Shown: positions 1-5,634, counted from the first letter of the stretch. The stretch: 6,734 bases of DNA from an uncultured Sphingomonadaceae bacterium (GCA_937920575.1 CAKZSF010000261.1:1-6734), one strand, 5' to 3'. Translations and numbers: made by a program. The notes: a model not told the origin generated them from the letters alone.

Positions 1-709
1 GGGTTCTCCGCATTTGTTGTATTTGCATGGCGGCGGATATGTGATGGACGTGGCTTCGGTGCATTTTGATGCCGTGTGCCGTCTGTGCCTGTTGATCGGC
101 GCAAGTGCGACAGTGCCGGTTTATCCTCTCGCGCCGGAACACAAGGCACCGCATATTTTGGACGCTATGCGGACGCTTTATGGTGATCTGGCCGACAAGT
201 ATGGTGCGCAGAACATCACTGTCATGGGTGACAGCGCTGGCGGCGGGATGACTGCCGCTCTGGCGCAAATGGTCAAGGCCGATGGAGGCCCAATGCCAGC
301 CAGTCTGGTGTTGTTCTCGCCATGGTTGAATGCAGAGGCGGGTTCACCCGGACAGGCAGAGATAGAGCCGAAAGACAAGATGCTCGCCATGGCAGGGCTA
401 ACCGGCGCGGGGCAAATGTATGCGGGTGACCTGCCGCTCGATGATCCGCGCGTCAGCCCGATCAATGGCGAATGGGCTGGCCTTCCACCAATAGCGATCT
501 TCGCAGGGTCTTCGGATATTCTTGTGGTTGATGCGCGCAGACTGGCGGCAAAGTTGTCGGCTGCTGGCATGCCACTGCATGAATATCACGAGTATAAAGA
601 TCTGTTTCACGTGTGGATGCTGTTGCCGATACCAGAGGGCAAGTTGGCGCTCGAGCAGACGGCTGACTTTATTCTCGATCACCATCAGGCCGCGCAAAAG
701 GCGGCTTGA
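1..709 (+). CDS. Alpha/beta hydrolase, HSL-type esterase (5' end missing)
   Basis: Probable carboxylesterase or lipase of the hormone-sensitive-lipase (bacterial HSL, family IV) group, hydrolysing ester bonds of small acyl substrates, probably in the cytoplasm. The frame is open at the left edge, so the true start lies outside the window. Reading from the Leu codon at 14 as residue 1, the oxyanion-hole motif HGGG is at residues 5-8 and the nucleophile elbow GDSAGG is at 72-77 with Ser74. The catalytic acid is probably Asp168 in GSSDIL and the catalytic His is His199 in DLFHVW. A family member of about 300 residues would be missing roughly 70-80 N-terminal residues, including the cap region. 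The stop at 709 is 40 bp before the GFA-family gene, on the same strand, so the two are probably co-transcribed. The substrate cannot be told from sequence. The fold and catalytic machinery are clear. Confidence 0.92.
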   Translation, partial: GSPHLLYLHGGGYVMDVASVHFDAVCRLCLLIGASATVPVYPLAPEHKAPHILDAMRTLYGDLADKYGAQNITVMGDSAGGGMTAALAQMVKADGGPMPASLVLFSPWLNAEAGSPGQAEIEPKDKMLAMAGLTGAGQMYAGDLPLDDPRVSPINGEWAGLPPIAIFAGSSDILVVDARRLAAKLSAAGMPLHEYHEYKDLFHVWMLLPIPEGKLALEQTADFILDHHQAAQKAA

Positions 710-749
710 TCGATGACGCACCAGAAATTCACATTAGAGGGAGGATGAT

Positions 750-1157
750 ATGGGACAAACGGGTGGGTGCTTATGCGGCGCTGTGCGCTATGAAATTACC
801 GCAGAGCCGGCAATGACGGCGGTCTGCCACTGCAAGAATTGCCAACGTCAGGCGGGCAGCGCCTTGTCCGTGATTGTCGGTTGCGCGCGCGATGGGATCG
901 AGATCAGCGGCGAAACGACGACCTACACTGATGAAGGGGAAAGCGGGCATTCGGTGCTGCGCAAATTTTGCCCGACATGCGGCTCACCGCTTTTCACCGA
1001 TGCGCAAAGCGCGCCACAATTGCTGTGGGTCAAGGCCGGGACGCTGGATGACACCAGCTGGCTGAAACCGCAGATCCAGTTCTGGACCAAGAGCAAGCAA
1101 GACTGGTTCCAATTGGACGAGGCAATCCCGGCTGTTGCGGCCAATCCTACGGCCTAA
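750..1157 (+). CDS. GFA/CENP-V-fold zinc-binding protein
   Basis: A 135-residue protein of the GFA family, named after the glutathione-dependent formaldehyde-activating enzyme Gfa. Most short bacterial members have no proven activity, so the formaldehyde annotation should not be carried over. The cysteine pattern of the family is complete: C7-x-C9 in GGCLCGAV, C26-H-C28-xx-C31 in CHCKNCQ, and C74-xx-C77 in FCPTCGSPLF. Together these form the usual two zinc sites. The C-terminal FWTKSKQDWFQL segment also fits the family. The ATG at 750 is preceded by a strong AGAGGGAGG ribosome site (736-744) at good spacing. It lies 40 bp after the alpha/beta hydrolase and may share its transcript. An 11-codon ORF (713-748) ends just before the start codon and is probably fortuitous. 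Confidence 0.93.
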   Translation: MGQTGGCLCGAVRYEITAEPAMTAVCHCKNCQRQAGSALSVIVGCARDGIEISGETTTYTDEGESGHSVLRKFCPTCGSPLFTDAQSAPQLLWVKAGTLDDTSWLKPQIQFWTKSKQDWFQLDEAIPAVAANPTA

Positions 1158-1247
1158 GCTTGCTGTCTTTCACCACAGTTTACATTTGCGCCGGCGCATT
1201 CCTGCTATGGCCCAATTGTAAAATTCAACACTCTGAGGGGATTTCTT

Positions 1248-1970
1248 ATGATGCGTAAGCTTGGAGCCGAGTTTTTCGGCACGTTTTGGCTGGTGTTCGG
1301 CGGTTGTGGATCGGCCATTTTGGCTGCTGGCATTCCTGATCTGGGCATTGCCTATGCTGGCGTTTCGCTGGCCTTCGGCTTGACGGTGCTGACGATGGCC
1401 TATGCCGTTGGCGGCATTTCAGGTGGCCACTTTAATCCGGCAGTCTCGCTCGGTCTCGCGATCGGCGGTCGTTTCGATTTTAAAGAACTTGTGCCGTACT
1501 GGGTTGCGCAGGTCGTTGGCGCTTTTGCAGCCGGTGCCGCACTTTATGCGATTGCATCAGGCGTGGATGACTTTGCCGCTGGCGGGTTTGCGGCCAACGG
1601 CTATGGCGAGTTCTCACCGCACGGCTTCAACATGGTTTCAGCGCTGCTGATTGAGATCATCCTAACCGCATTCTTCCTGATCATCATTCTGGGCTCCACA
1701 TCAAAGCTCGCACCAGCGGGATTTGCACCGATTGCGATTGGTCTGGGCCTGACGCTGATTCACCTGATCTCCATTCCGGTCACCAACACGTCGGTTAACC
1801 CGGCGCGCTCGACTGGCGTTGCGTTCTTCTCTGACAACGCGCTGGCTGTGCCGCAGCTGTGGTTGTTCTGGGTCGCGCCTTTGATCGGTGCTGCGATTGG
1901 TGCGTTGATCTGGAAAACGATCCTGATGCCGGGTGAAGCACCAGAAGGTATTGGCGGCGACGCCGACTAA
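1248..1970 (+). CDS. aqpZ: Aquaporin Z, water channel
   Basis: A 240-residue inner-membrane channel of the MIP family, slightly longer than the roughly 231 residues of E. coli AqpZ. Both NPA half-helix motifs are present: NPAVS with Asn63 and NPARS with Asn184. The four aromatic/arginine filter residues fall where water-selective AqpZ has them: Phe43, His172, Thr181 and Arg187. The bulky Phe and the His argue for a water pore rather than a glycerol facilitator. Six hydrophobic spans are evident, and the N-terminus ([13 protein letters not shown]) parallels the known AqpZ start. The ATG at 1248 is used because GAGGGG (1235-1240) sits 7 nt upstream; the second ATG at 1251 is possible. The gene probably has its own promoter in the 90 bp upstream, but no strong sigma-70 pair is visible there. 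The acidic, Gly-rich tail ([12 protein letters not shown]) is unremarkable. Confidence 0.96.
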   Translation: MMRKLGAEFFGTFWLVFGGCGSAILAAGIPDLGIAYAGVSLAFGLTVLTMAYAVGGISGGHFNPAVSLGLAIGGRFDFKELVPYWVAQVVGAFAAGAALYAIASGVDDFAAGGFAANGYGEFSPHGFNMVSALLIEIILTAFFLIIILGSTSKLAPAGFAPIAIGLGLTLIHLISIPVTNTSVNPARSTGVAFFSDNALAVPQLWLFWVAPLIGAAIGALIWKTILMPGEAPEGIGGDAD

Positions 1971-1995
1971 AACCGGGCAGAAATGCTAAAAAATA

Positions 1996-2027
1996 CGGGG
2001 GTTGGTGGCTCAAGCTGCTGACCCCCG
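1996..2027. terminator. Hairpin after aqpZ, possible bidirectional terminator
   Basis: A perfect 7-bp stem, CGGGGGT (1996-2002) with ACCCCCG (2021-2027), has an 18-nt loop. On the plus strand it is followed only by an A/T-rich AATTATAT and not by a true T-tract, so it would be a weak terminator for aqpZ. On the minus strand the same stem is followed by TATTTTTT (complement of 1988-1995), a better intrinsic-terminator shape. It may therefore block antisense transcription as much as it ends aqpZ. Confidence 0.45.
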
Positions 2028-2051
2028 AATTATATCCACAGGTGTGTTTTC

Positions 2052-2078
2052 GCGAAAAAAGAGCGTTTTTCGCCGCTC
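2052..2078 (+). other. Two overlapping alternative hairpins in the PEBP gene leader
   Basis: An 8-bp perfect inverted repeat, GCGAAAAA (2052-2059) with TTTTTCGC (2066-2073), encloses a 6-nt loop. The loop bases GAGCG (2061-2065) can instead pair with CGCTC (2074-2078). The second stem would need the 3' arm of the first as its loop. Simultaneous pairing looks sterically impossible because no linker is left, so the two are probably mutually exclusive. The structure ends 5 nt before the Shine-Dalgarno AGAGGGG. Whether it is transcribed is unknown because the promoter was not identified. Confidence 0.35.
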
Positions 2079-2082
2079 GTGT

Positions 2083-2089
2083 AGAGGGG
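2083..2089 (+). promoter_or_regulatory. Ribosome binding site that fixes the PEBP gene start
   Basis: AGAGGGG lies 6 nt upstream of the ATG at 2096. That is ideal spacing, whereas the in-frame ATG at 2090 directly abuts it. The in-frame GTG at 2042 has no such site and would add 18 unconserved residues. Confidence 0.75.
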
Positions 2090-2095
2090 ATGGAT

Positions 2096-2677
2096 ATGAG
2101 TAACAGCGCATTTTCGATCACCGATTCTTCCATGAAAAACCTCGCCATTGCCAAGCTGGGCGCGACCGAGCTGATTGGCAAAGGCGGTCTTGCCTTGAGC
2201 AGCCCCGCATTCAGCGAAGGCGAAGAGCTCGACCCGTGTTTCACGGCGGATGAGGAGGACGCGGTCGCTCCGCCATTAGAGTGGACGCAACCCCCTGTAA
2301 AAACAGAAGAATTGGTTGTTATTGTCGAGGATCCCGACGGGCCGGGCGGTGATCCGTTCTGCCATTGGACTGTGTGGGGGCTCGCGCCGCAAAAAGGCAA
2401 ATTGCTGGAAGGCGAAGTTCCGCCGCGCGTGGGCAAGAATTCGTTCGGCAATTCCGAGTGGCTCTTGCCGCAACCGCCAGAAGATGACGCGGCCCATACT
2501 TACGTGTTCCAGCTGTTCGCGCTCGACCTGCCAATGGTCGTTATGCCGGGTATAGATCGCGCTAGCCTGATTGACGCGATGGCAGGCCATGTGCTGGGAA
2601 CAGCAGTGTTAACCGCCACTTACAAGCGCCAACCGCGCGACGATGAAGATGGCTGGGACGACGAAGAATTTGATTGA
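2096..2677 (+). CDS. YbhB/YbcL-type PEBP (Raf kinase inhibitor-like) protein
   Basis: A 193-residue member of the phosphatidylethanolamine-binding protein family. Bacterial members bind small anionic ligands in a conserved pocket, and their physiological role is mostly unknown. The signature EDPDGPGG (78-85) followed by FCHW (88-91) is the pocket core, with His90 as the expected key residue. APPLEW (58-63) and HTYVFQLFALD (134-144) are the other conserved blocks, and GHVLGTAVLTATYKRQ closes the fold. The usual GYxGPxPP stretch is changed here to SEWLLPQPP (120-128). There is no signal peptide, so the protein is probably cytoplasmic. The tail (RDDEDGWDDEEFD) is strongly acidic. The start at 2096 is chosen from the AGAGGGG site. 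The SWIB gene begins 27 bp after its stop on the same strand, and the two probably form an operon ending at the terminator at 2971-3004. Confidence 0.92.
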   Translation: MSNSAFSITDSSMKNLAIAKLGATELIGKGGLALSSPAFSEGEELDPCFTADEEDAVAPPLEWTQPPVKTEELVVIVEDPDGPGGDPFCHWTVWGLAPQKGKLLEGEVPPRVGKNSFGNSEWLLPQPPEDDAAHTYVFQLFALDLPMVVMPGIDRASLIDAMAGHVLGTAVLTATYKRQPRDDEDGWDDEEFD

Positions 2678-2704
2678 GAAAAGCCTGGAGGAAAGGAATT
2701 CAAC

Positions 2705-2950
2705 ATGGCTGGCAATGCACTACAAAAACCCGTAACTCTCTCAGGAGATCTGGAGGCGGTAATCGGCAAAGGCCCGATGACACGTGCTCAGGTTACTTCC
2801 AAAGTTTGGGAGTACATCAAAGCCAACAGTCTGCAGGACAGCAAAGACAAGCGTCAGATCAATCCTGATGGGAAGCTGGGCGCCGTAATCGGCAACGACC
2901 AGATTTCTATGTTCAAAATGACTGCTGCTGTGTCGAAGCACCTCAGCTAA
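2705..2950 (+). CDS. Free-standing SWIB/MDM2-domain protein
   Basis: An 81-residue protein made almost entirely of one SWIB domain, the fold shared with MDM2 and the BAF60 subunits of eukaryotic chromatin remodellers. The diagnostic blocks run in order: LSGDLEAVIGKG (12-23), VWEYIKANSLQD (34-45), DKRQINPDGKL (48-58) and ISMFKMTAAVSKHL (67-80). In bacteria the domain is known in chlamydiae, including as a fusion to DNA topoisomerase I, and as stand-alone proteins in some alphaproteobacteria. A nucleoid or DNA-linked role is often suspected but not shown. The ATG at 2705 has AAAGGA (2692-2697) 7 nt upstream and GGAGG a little further up. It lies 27 bp after the PEBP gene, and a strong terminator follows 20 bp after the stop. 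Nothing in the sequence names its partner. Confidence 0.93.
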   Translation: MAGNALQKPVTLSGDLEAVIGKGPMTRAQVTSKVWEYIKANSLQDSKDKRQINPDGKLGAVIGNDQISMFKMTAAVSKHLS

Positions 2951-2970
2951 GTCTGATTGACATTTGAAAG

Positions 2971-3004
2971 AGGGCCGGGGGCGTATGCCTGCCGGCCCTT
3001 TTTT
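2971..3004 (+). terminator. Rho-independent terminator of the PEBP-SWIB unit
   Basis: A perfect GC-rich stem, GGGCCGG (2972-2978) with CCGGCCC (2992-2998), has a 13-nt loop and is followed directly by six T (2999-3004). An A/G-rich stretch before the stem can extend the pairing into the T-tract. It starts 20 bp after the SWIB stop and separates this unit from the dipeptidase gene. Confidence 0.93.
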
Positions 3005-3064
3005 GTGCGCGGCTTCCAATGCGGCCTATGCATGATAGGATTGGCTCATACATGTTCAGATTGC

Positions 3065-3070
3065 GGAGAG
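3065..3070 (+). promoter_or_regulatory. Ribosome binding site that fixes the dipeptidase start
   Basis: GGAGAG lies 5 nt before the ATG at 3076. Starting there places a typical signal peptide at the N-terminus. The in-frame ATG codons at 3019 and 3052 would put up to 19 arginine-containing residues in front of it and lack a site of this quality. Confidence 0.75.
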
Positions 3071-3075
3071 TGGTG

Positions 3076-4350
3076 ATGAAACCTCATAGTGTTTTGCGTG
3101 GAGTTCTGGGAGCAGCGGTCTTTTGCGCGGCGTTCGACTCGCCCACAGCCGCGCAAACGCCAGAGGAAGTGGCTGAAGCTGCGTTAACCGCCGCTCCGGT
3201 GTGGGATGGTCACAATGACGTGCCGTGGCAGCTGCGCGTGCGCTATCAGAACGCGATCGATGATTTCGATTTTGTCGACACGACTGACACCGGCACGGAT
3301 GATCGCAATCCAATGCACACCGATCTCTTGCGCTTGGCCAAGGGGAAGGTCGGCGCGCAATTCTGGTCAGTGTATGTTTCGACGTCTCTCAGTGACCCGC
3401 AAGCGGTTTTGGCAACGCTGGAACAGATCGATGTGGCGCGCCGTCTGATTGACCAGAATTCCGAAGATTTGGCGTTTGCCTTGACCGCTGACGATGTCGA
3501 TCGCGCGCGCAAGTCTGGCAAGATTGCCTCTATGCTGGGCATGGAAGGTGGCCATTCCATCGGATCCAGCTTGGCTGTGCTGCGCCAGATGTATGATCTG
3601 GGCGCGCGTTATATGACGCTGACGCATTCGCGTAACACGACTTGGGCAGACAGCGCGACGGATACGCCTGAACACAACGGGCTGACTGATCTGGGGCGCA
3701 ATGTGGTGCGCGAGATGAACCGTTTGGGTATGCTGGTTGATCTGAGCCATGTCAGCGAAAAGGTCATGCACGACGCGCTCGATACCACTGCAGCGCCTGT
3801 GATCTTTAGCCATTCATCGGCCCGGGCCATCAACGGCCATGCGCGCAATGTTCCTGACAGCGTGCTGACGCGCCTACCCGACAATGGCGGGATTATAATG
3901 GTGACATTCGTGCCGGGGTTCTTGAGCGAGCCTGCGCGCCAATGGAATGCCAATCGCCGGGCAGAGCAGGCACGGTTGGAAGCACTGTGGCAGGGCCAGC
4001 CCGATGCAGTTACCAAGCGGATGGCCGCTTGGGATGAGGCAAACCCGCTGCCTCAATCCTCGATCGCTGAAACAGCCGATCACATTGATCATGTCCGCAA
4101 GGTGGCGGGCGTTGGATCAATCGGGATTGGTGGGGACTATGACGGCATACCGTTCGCGCCTCCGGGGCTGGAGGATGTGACGGGATACCCGGCGCTGTTC
4201 GCAGAACTCGCCCGGCGCGGTTACACGCAGGACGAGTTGGAAGCGATTTCGTTCGGCAACATGATGCGCGTGATGCGCGCTGCCGAAGCAATCAAAGAAG
4301 CGCAGTCTGACATGGCGCCGATTGAAAATCCGGCGCAAATATTTGACTGA
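3076..4350 (+). CDS. Exported membrane-dipeptidase-like peptidase, M19 family
   Basis: A 424-residue zinc dipeptidase of the renal (membrane) dipeptidase family, which cleaves dipeptides, including some with a D-residue at the C-terminal position. The first 26 residues form a signal peptide: Lys2 and Arg8, a hydrophobic GVLGAAVFCAAF, and likely cleavage after TAA26. Phe before Cys17 rules out a normal lipobox, so a periplasmic location is inferred. The binuclear zinc ligands are all present: His46 and Asp48 (DGHNDVPW), bridging Glu157 (GMEGGH), His225 (LSHVS) and His246 (FSHSS). His184 (LTHSRNT) and Arg257 (ARNVPD) match the substrate-contact positions, and GGDYDG with Asp354 closes the site. 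The spacing between His246 and Asp354 is long, with a charged, probably helical insert around residues 280-345, as in bacterial long forms. It lies downstream of the 2971-3004 terminator, so it is probably transcribed separately. No clear promoter or terminator was found. Confidence 0.95.
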   Translation: MKPHSVLRGVLGAAVFCAAFDSPTAAQTPEEVAEAALTAAPVWDGHNDVPWQLRVRYQNAIDDFDFVDTTDTGTDDRNPMHTDLLRLAKGKVGAQFWSVYVSTSLSDPQAVLATLEQIDVARRLIDQNSEDLAFALTADDVDRARKSGKIASMLGMEGGHSIGSSLAVLRQMYDLGARYMTLTHSRNTTWADSATDTPEHNGLTDLGRNVVREMNRLGMLVDLSHVSEKVMHDALDTTAAPVIFSHSSARAINGHARNVPDSVLTRLPDNGGIIMVTFVPGFLSEPARQWNANRRAEQARLEALWQGQPDAVTKRMAAWDEANPLPQSSIAETADHIDHVRKVAGVGSIGIGGDYDGIPFAPPGLEDVTGYPALFAELARRGYTQDELEAISFGNMMRVMRAAEAIKEAQSDMAPIENPAQIFD

Positions 4351-4360
4351 CCGGTTGGCC

Positions 4361-4513
4361 TTACTGAGTCATCGCCGGGATAATCCAGACCGCTGACATA
4401 ACAACTACGGCGATCAACAGACTTGCGCCCAGCACCTTAATGACAATGCCGCTACGCCGGCCCGCGCTCGCTTCTGTCTCGTCGAAATGAAGTTCGTCCC
4501 CGTGCTTATGCAT
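4361..4513 (-). CDS. Small single-span membrane protein, 50 residues, unknown function
   Basis: A previously easy-to-miss small ORF with all the marks of a real gene. The start is the ATG at 4513, with AAGGA (complement of 4518-4522) 4 nt upstream and a second GGAAAGG just beyond. The stop is TAA at 4361-4363. The N-terminal half is soluble and charged: MHKHGDELHFDETEASAGRR, with four His or Lys residues among acidic ones. A hydrophobic helix follows at about residues 22-46 (GIVIKVLGASLL then IAVVVMSAVWII), and the protein ends in PAMTQ. The Arg19-Arg20 pair before the helix predicts the N-terminus inside and a very short periplasmic tail. It lies 104 bp downstream of dapD on the same strand and converges on the dipeptidase with 10 bp between stops. 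A GGAAC-N16-CGTA box upstream may serve as its own promoter. I do not recognise the family. It is probably conserved in related genomes, but that is inference. Confidence 0.72.
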   Translation of the reverse strand: MHKHGDELHFDETEASAGRRSGIVIKVLGASLLIAVVVMSAVWIIPAMTQ

Positions 4514-4564
4514 ATCGTCCTTGCCTTTCCGTGGCGGCATTTGTGCGCGCCGATGTAGTAAACC

Positions 4565-4589
4565 TACGGATTAGTCAGGCAACGGTTCC
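4565..4589 (-). promoter_or_regulatory. Possible EcfG-type (general stress response) promoter
   Basis: Read on the minus strand, GGAAC (complement of 4585-4589) and CGTA (complement of 4565-4568) are separated by exactly 16 nt. The alphaproteobacterial EcfG/PhyR consensus is GGAAC-N16/17-CGTT, so the match is nearly complete, with one changed base in the -10 element. It would start a transcript with a leader of about 45 nt into the small membrane protein at 4513. No competing sigma-70 pair is evident. A match this short can occur by chance. Confidence 0.4.
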
Positions 4590-4617
4590 GAAACGAGCGC
4601 TATGCGCGCCCACAGCA

Positions 4618-5457
4618 TCACTCGCGCAGAAGCTCGTTAATGCCGGTTTTTGAGCGGGTTTGCGCGTCCACCGTCTTCACGATCACCGCGCAATAAAGCG
4701 AGGGGCCGGGTGAACCGTCGGGCAAGGGTTTGCCGGGCATGGAGCCGGGCACCACGACGGCATAGGGCGGTACTTCACCGATATGAACTTCGCCCGTGGC
4801 GCGGTCGACGATCTTGGTCGATGCGCCCAGATAGACGCCCATGGAAAGGACTGCCCCTTCGCCCACGCGAACCCCCTCGGCCACTTCACTGCGCGCGCCG
4901 ACGAATGCGCCGTCGCCAATGATGACCGGATCGGCCTGCAAAGGTTCCAGCACGCCGCCAATGCCTGCGCCGCCAGAGATGTGCACATTTGCGCCAATTT
5001 GTGCGCAGCTGCCCACGGTGGCCCATGTATCGATCATGGTGCCTTCGCCCACATAAGCGCCGATATTGACGAAGCTGGGCATCAAAACGGCGTTCGGGGC
5101 AATGTGGCTACCACGACGCACAATTGCGCCGGGAACGACGCGAATGCCGGCATCCTTGAACCGGTTTGCGCCCCATCCTGCGAATTTGGAGCGAACCTTG
5201 TCATAGGCTGGTGCACCGGCGGAGCCATATTCCATCACGCAATTGTCATTCAGGCGGAATGACAGCAGCACGGCTTTTTTGAGCCATTGGTTGACCACCC
5301 AGCCACCATTGCCATCGGGAGCGGCGACACGCTCTGTGCCATCGTCCAACAGGTCCAGCGCTGCATCAACCAGATCATCGACATTGCGATCAGCCGGGCT
5401 CAGCTCGGTGCGGCGTTCCCAGGCTTGTTCGATCGCGGTTTGCAGCTCGGCAGACAT
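4618..5457 (-). CDS. dapD: Tetrahydrodipicolinate N-succinyltransferase
   Basis: A 279-residue enzyme of the succinylase branch of lysine and meso-diaminopimelate synthesis. It transfers succinyl from succinyl-CoA to tetrahydrodipicolinate, giving N-succinyl-2-amino-6-oxopimelate, in the cytoplasm as a trimer. Residues 1-100 form the helical N-terminal domain. Residues 105-230 form the left-handed beta-helix of hexapeptide repeats (for example [39 protein letters not shown]). The probable catalytic pair is Asp143 (MIDTW) and Glu191 (ARSEV), whose spacing fits characterised DapD enzymes. The C-terminus ([13 protein letters not shown]) is typical. The start at 5457 is chosen from family length and the AAAGGGA site upstream. 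The frame stays open for 67 more codons, to 5658, but that stretch is unlike DapD and crosses the divergent promoter region. dapE is not adjacent; the next gene downstream is the small membrane protein. Confidence 0.97.
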   Translation of the reverse strand: MSAELQTAIEQAWERRTELSPADRNVDDLVDAALDLLDDGTERVAAPDGNGGWVVNQWLKKAVLLSFRLNDNCVMEYGSAGAPAYDKVRSKFAGWGANRFKDAGIRVVPGAIVRRGSHIAPNAVLMPSFVNIGAYVGEGTMIDTWATVGSCAQIGANVHISGGAGIGGVLEPLQADPVIIGDGAFVGARSEVAEGVRVGEGAVLSMGVYLGASTKIVDRATGEVHIGEVPPYAVVVPGSMPGKPLPDGSPGPSLYCAVIVKTVDAQTRSKTGINELLRE

Positions 5458-5470
5458 AAATGAGTGTTCC

Positions 5471-5498
5471 CTTTGCAGACAGTAAAGCTTTGCAAAGC
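5471..5498. promoter_or_regulatory. Palindrome and direct repeat just upstream of dapD, candidate operator
   Basis: GCTTTGCAAAGC (5487-5498) is a perfect 12-bp palindrome. The heptamer CTTTGCA inside it (5488-5494) recurs in direct orientation at 5471-5477, 17 bp away, close to one and a half helical turns. The palindrome lies about 30 bp before the dapD start, inside the likely leader or promoter. No regulator can be named from the sequence. Confidence 0.3.
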
Positions 5499-5540
5499 GC
5501 CTAGTCTTTCGCCTGTCTCTGTGCAACAAAGACCTGCTGA

Positions 5541-5564
5541 TGAATGCCGCTGATCGGGCATTCA
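5541..5564. repeat. Inverted repeat in the dapD-protease intergenic region
   Basis: An 8-bp perfect inverted repeat, TGAATGCC (5541-5548) with GGCATTCA (5557-5564), has an 8-nt spacer. No T-tract follows on either strand, so it is not a plain terminator. It lies midway in the 177-bp region between the divergent starts of dapD and the protease gene. It could be an operator or an RNA hairpin in the dapD leader. Confidence 0.35.
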
Positions 5565-5634
5565 GCTTACGGCTAGGGCGGTGTTGGTAGGGTCCACTTG
5601 CTCTGAAAGATTTGAGTAAGACCGGGACTGTACC

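Noticed and set aside
713..748. 11-codon ORF ending just before the GFA-family start codon
   Set aside because: No ribosome site or recognisable peptide, and its last codons are simply the Shine-Dalgarno region of the next gene. Translational coupling is possible but unsupported.
2061..2078. H-type pseudoknot combining both hairpins before the PEBP gene
   Set aside because: No linker nucleotides remain between the 8-bp stem and the second strand of the other stem, so both cannot form together; alternative hairpins are the better reading.
2042..2095. GTG start for the PEBP gene 18 codons upstream
   Set aside because: No ribosome site there; the stretch is occupied by hairpins, and AGAGGGG is ideally spaced from the ATG at 2096.
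1795..2451. A 218-codon minus-strand ORF spanning the aqpZ end and the PEBP gene start
   Set aside because: It lies antisense to two genes with clear family motifs, has a Ser/Pro/Arg-rich low-information translation and no recognisable domain.
3019..3075. Upstream ATG start for the dipeptidase
   Set aside because: It would bury the signal peptide behind 19 residues with several arginines and lacks a good ribosome site; GGAGAG supports the start at 3076.
5460..5480. GGAAC motif just upstream of the dapD start as an EcfG promoter
   Set aside because: It is only about 7 bp from the start codon and overlaps the ribosome site, leaving no room for a -10 element before the gene.
5540..5590. 16-codon plus-strand ORF in the dapD-protease intergenic region
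   Set aside because: No ribosome site, and it runs through an inverted repeat; nothing supports translation.
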